Below are positions 43,513 to 51,483 of a stretch of DNA of 64,000 nt, one piece after another. The stretch spans positions 124,001 to 188,000 of the forward strand of contig JBASRE010000036.1 in the NCBI GenBank assembly GCA_049273695.1, in the 5' to 3' direction. How positions within the stretch are numbered: position 1 is the first letter of the stretch; every line of letters begins with the position of its first letter. The translations under genes were made by a program, and so were the position numbers. Source of the DNA: UBA11740 sp049273695 (GTDB taxonomy: Bacteria > Acidobacteriota > Blastocatellia > Pyrinomonadales > Pyrinomonadaceae). The notes under the pieces are model-generated. The model worked only from the letters and a program-made list of their open reading frames with translations. It had not been told where the DNA came from and ran no database searches.

Positions 43513-43809
43513 CTATGCGTGCCGCATGACATGCCTGGCAGCCGGTTTTCTTTCAACTTGCAACCAGTTCCAAATTCCTGCCGCCATCCAGCCGGTAACG
43601 AACCCGAGAACCGAAGTGAGAACAATCAACGCAATCGCCAACCCCGGCCGAAATGCTGTTATCACCCACACGGGTTCGATGAAGTGAAGCCGAAAGGTCC
43701 AATCGATCAGCCATTGCGCGATGCCAAACGCGACTAACAGGGCCCAGCCCAAATGCCATAACCCAAAGGCTGATCCGACCACCACACCTAATCTGTTTTT
43801 GCTAATCAT
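43513..43809 (-). CDS. Small two- to three-helix membrane protein
   Basis: The 98-residue protein starts at ATG 43809, preceded by AAAGGAGGC at ideal spacing. It has three hydrophobic segments (SAFGLWHLGWALLVAFGIAQ, then VITAFRPGLAIALIVLTSVL, then a shorter GFVTGWMAAGIW) and a short basic tail. No family is recognised. It is the first of a minus-strand group with the cysteine-rich and BON-domain genes. Confidence 0.7.
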   Translation of the reverse strand: MISKNRLGVVVGSAFGLWHLGWALLVAFGIAQWLIDWTFRLHFIEPVWVITAFRPGLAIALIVLTSVLGFVTGWMAAGIWNWLQVERKPAARHVMRHA

Positions 43810-43911
43810 GACGCCTCCTTTTTGGTCGAAAGCGGGCCGGCCCAAAATAGCGGGGGTAGGCCTGCCTCGTCTTCACGGCTACGCAGTCGCCTTGACTTGT
43901 TTCAAACTGAT

Positions 43912-44388
43912 CTAAGCAGCCGTAGCTGGTTGGGCCATTGGCAATGGATGCTCGCAAATTGCCTGGTAAGTTTTGACGACATCTGCGTAGTCGATCTGCG
44001 GCTCCTTACCATTTCCTCTCGCCTTCAGCACGATGTCATTCATCGACACGATGCCTTGCAGCTCGCCCTCAAGGTTGAGCACTGGCAAACGACGAATCTT
44101 GTGTTCGCGCATCGTCTGCAGCGCCTGCTCTACCTCTTCCTCTGGCTCAGCCGCATAGACCGTGGCATTCATTACTTCTTCAACTGAAATGTTTGATGGA
44201 TTTCGATCCCTCATGGCGGTGGCCATGCAGATGTCGCGATCCGTAATCATGCCAATCACTTTCCGCCCTTCCTTAATGATAGGTAGGGCTCCGCAATCGT
44301 TCTCCCACATCGTTTTCGCCGCCTCCGCCAAACTCTCGGTGAGCCAAATCGCCCTGGGATCCGGCGTCATTACCTCTTTGACGTTCAT
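43912..44388 (-). CDS. Two-CBS-domain protein
   Basis: The 158-residue cytosolic protein starts at ATG 44388 after AAAGGAAC, although the frame is open further upstream. It contains two CBS repeats (about 1-60 with VIGMITDRDICMATAMRDRN and 70-125 with LQGIVSMNDIVLKARG). Such pairs bind adenosyl nucleotides and report energy state. Stand-alone CBS proteins often accompany stress proteins, as here. Partner unknown. Confidence 0.88.
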   Translation of the reverse strand: MNVKEVMTPDPRAIWLTESLAEAAKTMWENDCGALPIIKEGRKVIGMITDRDICMATAMRDRNPSNISVEEVMNATVYAAEPEEEVEQALQTMREHKIRRLPVLNLEGELQGIVSMNDIVLKARGNGKEPQIDYADVVKTYQAICEHPLPMAQPATAA

Positions 44389-44739
44389 GACCGTTCCTTT
44401 CTTCTGGTGGTAAAAGGACGCGCACCATTGCTCTGAGGCATCGCGCCCCGGGTTCTTGAATAGAGCTTCTTCAGAGCAACGACTGTGCCCTGTTGTTTGC
44501 CTAAACAAATCGACGGAAAGCGCGTTTTGGATAACGGTCAGTGAGCAAAGTTCCGCACCCGATTGCGAGGAAACACGCCCCTCGAAGGATATCAACCAGG
44601 CAATTCAAGCCAAGGTGCTTATGCGCGACGCGAAAAGGGACGAGGTTGCCTCCTGTGCGGCGGCATGTCAGTTGCCCTTCACAAAGTTTCAATGAGCGCT
44701 CAGACACAACTCGCGCGGGGGAAGGAGAACAACGCAAGG

Positions 44740-45366
44740 ATGAGATTAAATGGCAGAGTTTTAGGTACCGCTCTCGGAGGAGTGGCTGCCCTCGCTGCGT
44801 ACGCTTTCTTAATCAGCCCATGGCACCTGAAGTGGGGCGCGACGGATGAAGAAATTCGGATGACGCTGCCCGGCGATGAGTTCGTTGAGCATCCACAACT
44901 GAATGCCACACACGCCATTACCATTAATGCGCCGGTTCAAGATGTTTGGCCCTGGCTCGTGCAGATCGGGCAAAAGCGAGGAGGGTTTTATAGCTACACT
45001 TGGCTCGAGAATCTTGTTGGATGCGACATGCACAACGCTAACCGGATCGTTCCCGACTGGCAGGATCTCAAGGTTGGCGACGAGGTTTGGCTCCATCCGA
45101 AAGCACCGCCGCTCCGCGTTCTAGCGATTGAACCAGGACGCGCAATCGTGCTCGAGAAAGTCTGGGGTTTCTTTCTCCGGCCCATTGACGAGAACACGAC
45201 TCGTTTGATTATCCGTGGTCGAGGCAACTTCAACCCTGACCTCAAGAACACTCTCCTCAATCTAATTGTTTGGCGCGGGATTTTTGAACCAGCCCATTTC
45301 ATCATGGAGCGAAAAATGTTGCTTGGAATCAAGGAGAGGGTCGAAAGCAAGACGGACCGGCAGTGA
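44740..45366 (+). CDS. SRPBCC-fold protein with N-terminal membrane helix
   Basis: The 208-residue product from ATG 44740 has an N-terminal hydrophobic segment (ALGGVAALAAYAFLI), then a START/SRPBCC-like domain: ITINAPVQDVWPWLVQIGQ, then RGGFYSYTWLENLVG and the HFIMERKMLLGIKERVE helix. Proteins of this type bind hydrophobic ligands. In-frame starts at 44563 and 44692 lack good ribosome-binding sites; AAGGAG lies about 15 bases before 44740. The AI-2E permease gene begins one base after its stop. Confidence 0.75.
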   Translation: MRLNGRVLGTALGGVAALAAYAFLISPWHLKWGATDEEIRMTLPGDEFVEHPQLNATHAITINAPVQDVWPWLVQIGQKRGGFYSYTWLENLVGCDMHNANRIVPDWQDLKVGDEVWLHPKAPPLRVLAIEPGRAIVLEKVWGFFLRPIDENTTRLIIRGRGNFNPDLKNTLLNLIVWRGIFEPAHFIMERKMLLGIKERVESKTDRQ

Positions 45367-45367
45367 G

Positions 45368-46474
45368 ATGGACGCACAGAGAACACAAACAGCTCAGGCA
45401 CGTTGGATTGCGGTATTGGTAGCGACAGCAATAGCTCTTTATCTATGTTGGCTGATGCTCAGACCATTTATCGGAGTTCTAGAATGGGCGGCGGTCCTGG
45501 TAATTGTTTTCTATCCAGTTCACAAACGTCTGGCTAAGAGGATCAGGCGCCCTGGGTTGAGCGCCCTCATTTCATCGCTCTTGGTTGTTCTTATTCTTCT
45601 CCTGCCTCTTACTTTCCTCACCGTAGCGTTGGCAAACGAGCTGACTGTTGCGGCGCGGAGCTTGCCGGCCCACGTCAATCAGCTAACCGAGGCACCGGTT
45701 ACGGGAAGAGTTTCTAAGTGGATACAAGATCACGCGGCTGTAGACACACAACGCTCGCAAGAGTTCGTTGCCGAGCAACTACAAAACGCCGGCGTTGCGT
45801 TGCTGGGGCAATCCCTCGGCCTAATGGGGAACATACTCAGCGGTATCGTAAAAACATTCTTCGTGATTTTCACGATGTATTACCTCTTTAGAGATGGCGA
45901 CAAGATTGTAGCCGCGTTGCCCGCAGCCCTCCCATTAAAGAAGAGTCAAAGCGACGTGATTATTGCGCGCGCAAGCCAGGTCGTCAGCGCCGGTGTTTAC
46001 GGGGTTGTGGCCATTGCGATGATGCAGGGATTACTCGGCGGACTCGCCTTCTGGGTGCTGGGAATACCGTCCCCGGTTTTGTGGGCCGTAGTGATGACCT
46101 TCGTGTGCATGATTCCCGTTGCAGGTTCCTTTTTCATTTGGCTTCCGGCGTCGATTTACTTAATGATGACGGGGCACTGGACCAAGGCAGTCTTTCTTAT
46201 TCTTTGGGGGACTTTGATTATCAGTACAATCGACAATTTCCTGCGTCCCAGACTAATTAAGAACCAAACGAAGCTACATGAACTTTTCGTCTTCTTCTCA
46301 GTCTTAGGCGGCATAAGTGTCTTCGGATTGCTCGGCATCGTACTTGGCCCTGTTGTGCTTGCGATTACTCTCGGACTGCTGAACACATTCAATCAAGAGG
46401 ATCGAGAGGGTATAGAGCATTTAGACGCTGCTCGATCTGCCTTGCAGTCTGACCCTCATCGAGCTGCAGCTTAG
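45368..46474 (+). CDS. AI-2E family transporter (PerM-like)
   Basis: The 368-residue membrane protein has about eight helices and the family features: the N-terminal pair ending in FYPVHKRLAKRI, then the GNILSGIVKTFFVIFTMYYL helix, and late GLLGIVLGPVVLAITLGLL. Family members export autoinducer-2-like or other small molecules, or act as Na+/H+ antiporters. The frame is open upstream, but ATG 45368 immediately follows the SRPBCC stop. A polar tail closes the protein. Substrate unknown. Confidence 0.88.
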   Translation: MDAQRTQTAQARWIAVLVATAIALYLCWLMLRPFIGVLEWAAVLVIVFYPVHKRLAKRIRRPGLSALISSLLVVLILLLPLTFLTVALANELTVAARSLPAHVNQLTEAPVTGRVSKWIQDHAAVDTQRSQEFVAEQLQNAGVALLGQSLGLMGNILSGIVKTFFVIFTMYYLFRDGDKIVAALPAALPLKKSQSDVIIARASQVVSAGVYGVVAIAMMQGLLGGLAFWVLGIPSPVLWAVVMTFVCMIPVAGSFFIWLPASIYLMMTGHWTKAVFLILWGTLIISTIDNFLRPRLIKNQTKLHELFVFFSVLGGISVFGLLGIVLGPVVLAITLGLLNTFNQEDREGIEHLDAARSALQSDPHRAAA

Positions 46475-46491
46475 GATTAGGTGAGGATGAG

Positions 46492-47463
46492 ATGAAAAGA
46501 GTCTCTGTGTTAACGAGCGGCGGAGATGCTCCGGGCATGAATGCTGCGGTAAGGGCTGTCGTCCGGGCAGGCGTCGACAAGGGTTGGAATATGTTCGGAG
46601 TGCGTCGTGGTTACACCGGCCTTATCGCAGGAGACTTTGTGCCGCTGGGTTTGCGAGATGTGGGCGGAATCATTCAGCAAGGTGGAACGGTACTTGGTAG
46701 CTCACGCTGCAATGAATTCAAAACAGAAACTGGACGAGTCAAGGCGTTGGCTGCTTTACACACGGCAGCAATCGACGGCCTGATCGTCATCGGAGGCGAC
46801 GGCTCTCAAGCGGGCGCGTATCGTCTTTCGCAGAGTGGTTTTCCGGTAGTGGGTATCGCTTCGACAATCGATAACGATCTATACGGCTCTGAGATCACTA
46901 TTGGTGTAGATACAGCGCTCAACGTAGCCCTTGAAGCCATCGATCGTCTGAAGGCGACCGCTTCTTCACACCGGCGTGCGTTTCTGGTTGAAGTCATGGG
47001 AAGAAAGAGTGGTTATCTTGCCCTGATGGCGGGCATCGCTGGCGGCGCGGAGGTGGTCGTCATACCCGAGAAGGAAATTACTCCTGAGGAGATCGCGCGG
47101 GAATTCCGATCTGGGTACGAACGCGGAAAGCAACACGCCATCGGTGTCGTCGCTGAAGGCGCTTACTACAACGCCCAAAGACTATCGGATTATTTCCAGG
47201 AACATCAGGAACAGTTGGGCTTTGAATTGCGAGTTACCAAGTTGGGCCACGTTCAACGAGGCGGCGCGCCTGGAGCATTTGATCGACTGCTGGCTACACG
47301 TTTCGGCGTGGCCGCCATCGGCCAATTGGCCCAAGGGCGACACGGAGTCCTTATAGGTCTTCTCAAGGATGAAATATCTGTAACACCGTTCAGTGAAGTC
47401 CTCGCAAATAAGAAGCCTCTCGATCTTAGACTCCTAGAAATGGCGAGAATCCTGGCGCGTTGA
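46492..47463 (+). CDS. pfkA: 6-phosphofructokinase
   Basis: The 323-residue protein phosphorylates fructose 6-phosphate to the 1,6-bisphosphate in glycolysis. Motifs are the N-terminal TSGGDAPGMNAAVR, GGDGS (101-105; the Gly points to ATP rather than pyrophosphate as donor), the catalytic STIDNDLYGSE, MGRKSGYLA, and RVTKLGHVQRGG. The length is typical of bacterial ATP-dependent PfkA. It follows the AI-2E permease gene after 17 bases with GGTGAGGATGAG before the ATG, so it may be transcribed with it. Confidence 0.93.
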   Translation: MKRVSVLTSGGDAPGMNAAVRAVVRAGVDKGWNMFGVRRGYTGLIAGDFVPLGLRDVGGIIQQGGTVLGSSRCNEFKTETGRVKALAALHTAAIDGLIVIGGDGSQAGAYRLSQSGFPVVGIASTIDNDLYGSEITIGVDTALNVALEAIDRLKATASSHRRAFLVEVMGRKSGYLALMAGIAGGAEVVVIPEKEITPEEIAREFRSGYERGKQHAIGVVAEGAYYNAQRLSDYFQEHQEQLGFELRVTKLGHVQRGGAPGAFDRLLATRFGVAAIGQLAQGRHGVLIGLLKDEISVTPFSEVLANKKPLDLRLLEMARILAR

Positions 47464-47639
47464 GATGCTTTACAGCGTCGCCTAATCTTCTCCAAGGAGT
47501 AAAGATCGGGCTAATCGTTAAAGACTGAGAAAGTCGGCGACGTGACGCGCTGAGTTGTTTGCTTTCTTCATCAGCCATCCACTGCAGAGAGCAGGGGAGT
47601 TCAACTCTAAAGAATTCCTCGCTTTTCTTTTGTCGAGAG

Positions 47640-48515
47640 CTATTTGCCTGCAATTTTGATGAATGCTTCTGCTGCGCGGCCGAGATGCTTGTCCTTTCTG
47701 TAAACGATCTTAAGCTCGCGTTCGATATTAAGACCGCGAACGGGAACGGCAACCAAAGTCTTCGCATTCAATTCCGTCTCAACAGCGAATTTAGAAATGA
47801 AGGCGATGCCAAGTCCGCTCTGGACTGCTTTCTTGACCGATTCGGGATTCTCCATTTCCATAATCGGCTGCAGTTGCAGGGCTCCCATTTCTAGATGAGT
47901 GTTAATCGCCGCTCGTGTGGCTGAACCGGCTTCCCTGAGAATGAATTTTTCGCTTTGAAGATCATCAGCCTTAATTGTTTTCTTTCGCGCCAGACGATGT
48001 TTAGGAGCAACAATAAGAACTAACTGATCTATCAGCCAGGGAAATACATCGACTTCATCGCCCGCTAAGTGACCACCCACAAAACCAAAATCGAATTCGT
48101 TTCTGATGACCCCTTCCTCAATTTGTCTGGTGTCTTTAATTCCGAGATGGATATCAATCTTCGGGTAGCGATCTTTGAAGCGGGCAATGACCTGGGGAAT
48201 CAAATACATCCCTGGCGTCGTGCTGGCGCCAATCCGTAATGAACCCCTTTGCAATCCCTGCAGTTCACCGATGGATTGGCTCGCATCATCAACGGCGGCT
48301 ATGACGCGGCGCGCATGAGGTATGAGGACCAAACCAGCCTCAGTCAAGGCCACTTTCTTACCGAGTTGCTCAAATAGCTTCACGCCGAGTTCACTCTCGA
48401 GTTGCCGAATTCGTACGGAGACGCTGGGCTGACTGAGATTTACTTCTTCGCCTGCGCGGGTGTAGTTCAAATGTTTCGCCACGCTGAGAAAGACTTCGAG
48501 CCCACGAACATCCAT
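47640..48515 (-). CDS. LysR-family transcriptional regulator
   Basis: The 291-residue protein has an N-terminal winged helix-turn-helix (RAGEEVNLSQPSVSVRIRQL) and a substrate-binding co-inducer domain (from about residue 85, LRIGASTTPGMYLIP). The sequence is of the CysB/CbbR-like branch. ATG 48515 is chosen; the frame extends 11 codons upstream. It is divergent from the methyltransferase gene across 74 bases that contain an AT-N11-AT LysR box, so it probably controls itself and that gene. Confidence 0.9.
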   Translation of the reverse strand: MDVRGLEVFLSVAKHLNYTRAGEEVNLSQPSVSVRIRQLESELGVKLFEQLGKKVALTEAGLVLIPHARRVIAAVDDASQSIGELQGLQRGSLRIGASTTPGMYLIPQVIARFKDRYPKIDIHLGIKDTRQIEEGVIRNEFDFGFVGGHLAGDEVDVFPWLIDQLVLIVAPKHRLARKKTIKADDLQSEKFILREAGSATRAAINTHLEMGALQLQPIMEMENPESVKKAVQSGLGIAFISKFAVETELNAKTLVAVPVRGLNIERELKIVYRKDKHLGRAAEAFIKIAGK

Positions 48516-48524
48516 GATGCGAGT

Positions 48525-48539
48525 ATTGTAATCGACTAT
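48525..48539. promoter_or_regulatory. Candidate LysR box
   Basis: The 15 bases ATTGTAATCGACTAT fit the AT-N11-AT pattern with imperfect dyad arms (ATTGT/ACTAT). The related TCGTAATC repeats ten bases on. It lies ten bases from the LysR start and 51 bases from the methyltransferase start, the usual place for autoregulation. Confidence 0.45.
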
Positions 48540-48589
48540 CGTAATCATCGAAACAATTCATTTCCCTAATATGTAGCTGAAGACTACGA

Positions 48590-49447
48590 TTGCCTCAGGT
48601 GAGCCAGGTAAAACCAAGCGATACGCTTCAGGAATGGCGGGACTCCGCGAAATATTGGGAGACTCATGCCGATACCATTGGAACTATGTTCGCGCCCGTT
48701 ACGGAGGCGCTGATTGATGAAGCCGGCATCATTGAAGGTGATGAAGTGTTGGACGTGGCCGGTGGACCAGGCGAACCGTCACTCACAATCGCCGAAGTAG
48801 TCGGGCCAAACGGCTCGGTGATGTGCACGGATGCCGTGGCGGAAATGGTGGAAGCCGCTCGCCACGGAGCGCTTCGGCGAGGACTGAACAACATTTCCTT
48901 CCGACAGTGTCAGGCCGATTCCTTGCCCTTCGAAAAAAACTCTTTTGATGTGGCGGTTTGTCGACTCGGTGTCATGTTTTTCCCTGATACCTTGTCAGCT
49001 CTACGCGAGATGTTGCGCGTCACCAAACGGGAAGGCTGCTTATCTTTCGCTGTCTGGCATGAGAGCGACGTGAATCCATTCGCATACATAGTCACCGACA
49101 TCCTGTCGCGCTATGTCGAAGTGCCAGCACCGGATCCTGACGCGCCGGGAGCGTTTCGGTTCGCCGAGCCAGGCAAATTGGCGGGAATTCTTGAGGAGGC
49201 AGGCGCTACGGGCATCCGGGAACGATTGCTGCGATTTCGCATCGAAGCTCCCATTTCACGCGATGAATTCTGGGAGATGCGTTCCGGCACGTCCGGCACA
49301 TTGCGAGAGAAGCTGGATGCCATGTCTCCCGAGCTGCGAATGAGAGTTGCGAATGAAGTAAAAGCGGCAGTGGGTGAGTTCTTTCCGGATGAACGAATGA
49401 GTTTCCCCGCGCAGATGCTTATCATCTCGGGTGCAAAGTCTAGCTAA
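48590..49447 (+). CDS. Class I SAM-dependent methyltransferase
   Basis: The 285-residue protein has the SAM-binding sequence VLDVAGGPGEPSLTIAEVVG with the DxxxGxG-like motif I, then FRQCQADSLPFEKNSFDVAV and GVMFFPDTLSALREMLRVTK, as in UbiE/Coq5-like and other methyltransferase_11 members. TTG 48590 or GTG 48599 may be the start. It is transcribed away from the LysR gene. The methyl acceptor is unknown. Confidence 0.85.
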   Translation: MPQVSQVKPSDTLQEWRDSAKYWETHADTIGTMFAPVTEALIDEAGIIEGDEVLDVAGGPGEPSLTIAEVVGPNGSVMCTDAVAEMVEAARHGALRRGLNNISFRQCQADSLPFEKNSFDVAVCRLGVMFFPDTLSALREMLRVTKREGCLSFAVWHESDVNPFAYIVTDILSRYVEVPAPDPDAPGAFRFAEPGKLAGILEEAGATGIRERLLRFRIEAPISRDEFWEMRSGTSGTLREKLDAMSPELRMRVANEVKAAVGEFFPDERMSFPAQMLIISGAKSS

Positions 49448-49509
49448 CGATCGACTAGTTGGATCAAAGCCTATGGGCGAATAGCGAGTCGGAGATGACC
49501 AAGGACGAC

Positions 49510-50646
49510 ATGAAACTAAACCGATTCTTAACGGCGGCTTGTCTTTTGTTCGCGCTGGTAAGTTTCAGTTGCGCTCAGCCGAAGCCAAGAGTCGAATCTT
49601 TCGAAGCAAGTACGCCGCAGCTCATCTGGCAACATGACACCGGCGGTTGACTGTTCTCGGTCCCCGCGGTCGCGGAGGATACGGTCTTCGTCGGTTCATG
49701 TGCAGGCATTTTCTATGCGTTCAATAAAGCTACCGGTGAGGTGCGGTGGAGTTACAACATCGGGAAAGATGGAAAGCAAATGAGCTTTCATGGGAACCCG
49801 TTAATTACCGATGATTTGATCCTGATTGGCACTGATTATAACTGTGCTCCCGATGGCATTGGGCACGTATATGCTTTTGAAAGAAGCACGGGCAAAGTGC
49901 GCTGGAAATATCAAACAACCAGCGTCCCTACGGACATCCTTCGTATCGGCCAGAACGTTTATTTCGCCAGCTTCCAGGATAACTGGTATGCGCTTAATCT
50001 CCAGGACGGGAAGTTGCTCTGGAAATTTTCAACCGGCGCACCAAATGAAAGCTGCGACATGATCAAATCACCGGTCGCTGATGACCGGCATCTTTACCTG
50101 GCCGGACTCGATGGAATTGTCTACGCGCTTGAGGCCGCATCCGGTCGCGTCGTTTGGAAACGAAAGCTGCCCGCGGTTCCCTCGACTGGTTTGGCTCTCA
50201 AGGACAAGACGCTTTTTGTCGGCGCCAGCAACAATCGGATTTATCGCCTAAACACCGAGACGGGAACCACCGTCGCCGAGTTGCCGGTAGAAGCGATGCC
50301 TTTTGGGAGGATCACTTTGACCGCCGACCAACTGCTGTTGTTTTTAGAGAATCGCTCGGAACGCATGGGATACGTTGCTACAGTCGATCCGGATCTAACG
50401 AAATTGCGGTGGCAGCAGTCATCTGCGAATTGGAGATCAGAACGTCCTCACGCGTGGGGGGAGCTAGTCGTGGCCGGTAACTGTCGCGGTGAGGTAGAAG
50501 CATTTCGGACTTCTACCGGCGCGCCACAATGGAAGCTAACCCTGAAGGGCTGCGTTTCGAGCATTGGGAGTTCTGAAAAGAGAATGTTTGTTGGTGTGCA
50601 GGAGGGAACGCTTTACGCGTATGAACTCTTGTCGCCGAAGCAATAG
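49510..50646 (+). pseudogene. PQQ-type beta-propeller protein gene interrupted by an in-frame TGA
   Basis: From ATG 49510 the frame encodes a lipoprotein-like signal (LTAACLLFALVSFSC, Cys near residue 17) and then LIWQHDTGG, where TGA at 49648-49650 interrupts it. The same frame continues without shift as LFSVPAVAEDTVFVGSCAGI through a propeller with repeated W(K/R)Y blades (STGKVRWKYQ, DGKLLWKF, SGRVVWKRK) to 50646. A TGG-to-TGA change is the simplest explanation. The intact part would be an outer-membrane-attached propeller of about 378 residues, perhaps a redox or scaffolding protein. Confidence 0.75.
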
Positions 50647-50672
50647 CAACTTAAGCAAGAGGAGGAAGAAAA

Positions 50673-51149
50673 ATGAAACGTTTAGGATTGGTAGTCGCAG
50701 TTGCAATAGCGGTCGTTGGCATCGCCATCGGCCAAAACACGGGCCACTCATCAGATCATGGCTTCTTCCAAACGGCGGATCTGAAGTGGACGGACGGACC
50801 GCCATCTCTGTCAAAGGGAGCAAAGGTCGCTTTGCTGGAAGGTAATCCGGCTCAGGAAGGACCGTTCACGATGCGCTTGCAACTCCCGGACGGTTTTAGG
50901 ATTCAGCCGCACTCGCATCCAGCGGTAGAACACGTGACTGTCATCTCCGGCACGTTCAATCTAGGAATGGGAGAGAAGTTTGACACGGCTGGTGGACGCG
51001 CCCTTCCGGCTGGCTCGTTCGCTTTTATGCCGCCGGGTATGAAGCACTTCGCCTGGGCGAAGGGAGAGACCGTCGTGCAGGTGCACGGCATGGGGCCATG
51101 GAAAATTAATTACGTGAACCCAGCAGACGATCCCAGAAATCAGAAGTAG
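50673..51149 (+). CDS. Exported cupin-domain protein
   Basis: The 158-residue protein has a signal peptide (core LGLVVAVAIAVVGIAIG) and a cupin fold with metal-binding residues in PHSHPAVEHVTVISGTF and a second motif LPAGSFAFMPPGMKHFAW. It may be a periplasmic dioxygenase, isomerase or sensor. AGAGGAGGA lies just upstream of ATG 50673. It is 26 bases after the propeller gene and probably shares its transcript. Confidence 0.82.
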   Translation: MKRLGLVVAVAIAVVGIAIGQNTGHSSDHGFFQTADLKWTDGPPSLSKGAKVALLEGNPAQEGPFTMRLQLPDGFRIQPHSHPAVEHVTVISGTFNLGMGEKFDTAGGRALPAGSFAFMPPGMKHFAWAKGETVVQVHGMGPWKINYVNPADDPRNQK

Positions 51150-51483
51150 TCGCTTGCGATGGATTGATCACTGGCACCTTCCTGTTCCAATGCGGTCTCT
51201 TGCCGTTTGACGACGGATGCGCTTGATGTTTGCCACAAAAGGACGCGTCAAGAACGCGTCAACTCATTTTTGTAGGGCCTGCAAATAACAGAAAAGGAGC
51301 CACTTGTTTGAGTGCTTCCTGTTACTGAGGTAAGCGGGCAGTATTTTCAACGAAGTAACAGCTATCACTCAAGTTCCTTACTTTCTACGCGTTATCGAAG
51401 GTCATTTCCGTTCCCTCTGTTCCTTGGTATTGTCGTACAGCGGCCACGAGTCGCGCGAATTGTATGCATGAGCCAATGGACAT
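51150..51483. other. 334-base gap with an 11-bp direct repeat
   Basis: The gap follows the cupin gene and precedes the stop of a minus-strand regulator gene. The nine bases ACGCGTCAA occur at 51243-51251 and again at 51254-51262, one helical turn apart, as in operator sites. A 70-codon ORF at 51312-51524 has no ribosome-binding site or protein-like sequence. No other signal was seen. Confidence 0.35.

Noticed and set aside
43259..43687. 142-codon plus-strand ORF
   Set aside because: It is antisense to two small minus-strand genes with better starts, and its product is not protein-like.
49648..49650. Selenocysteine or reassigned UGA in the propeller gene
   Set aside because: No selenoprotein context is visible and TGA ends many other genes in the window.
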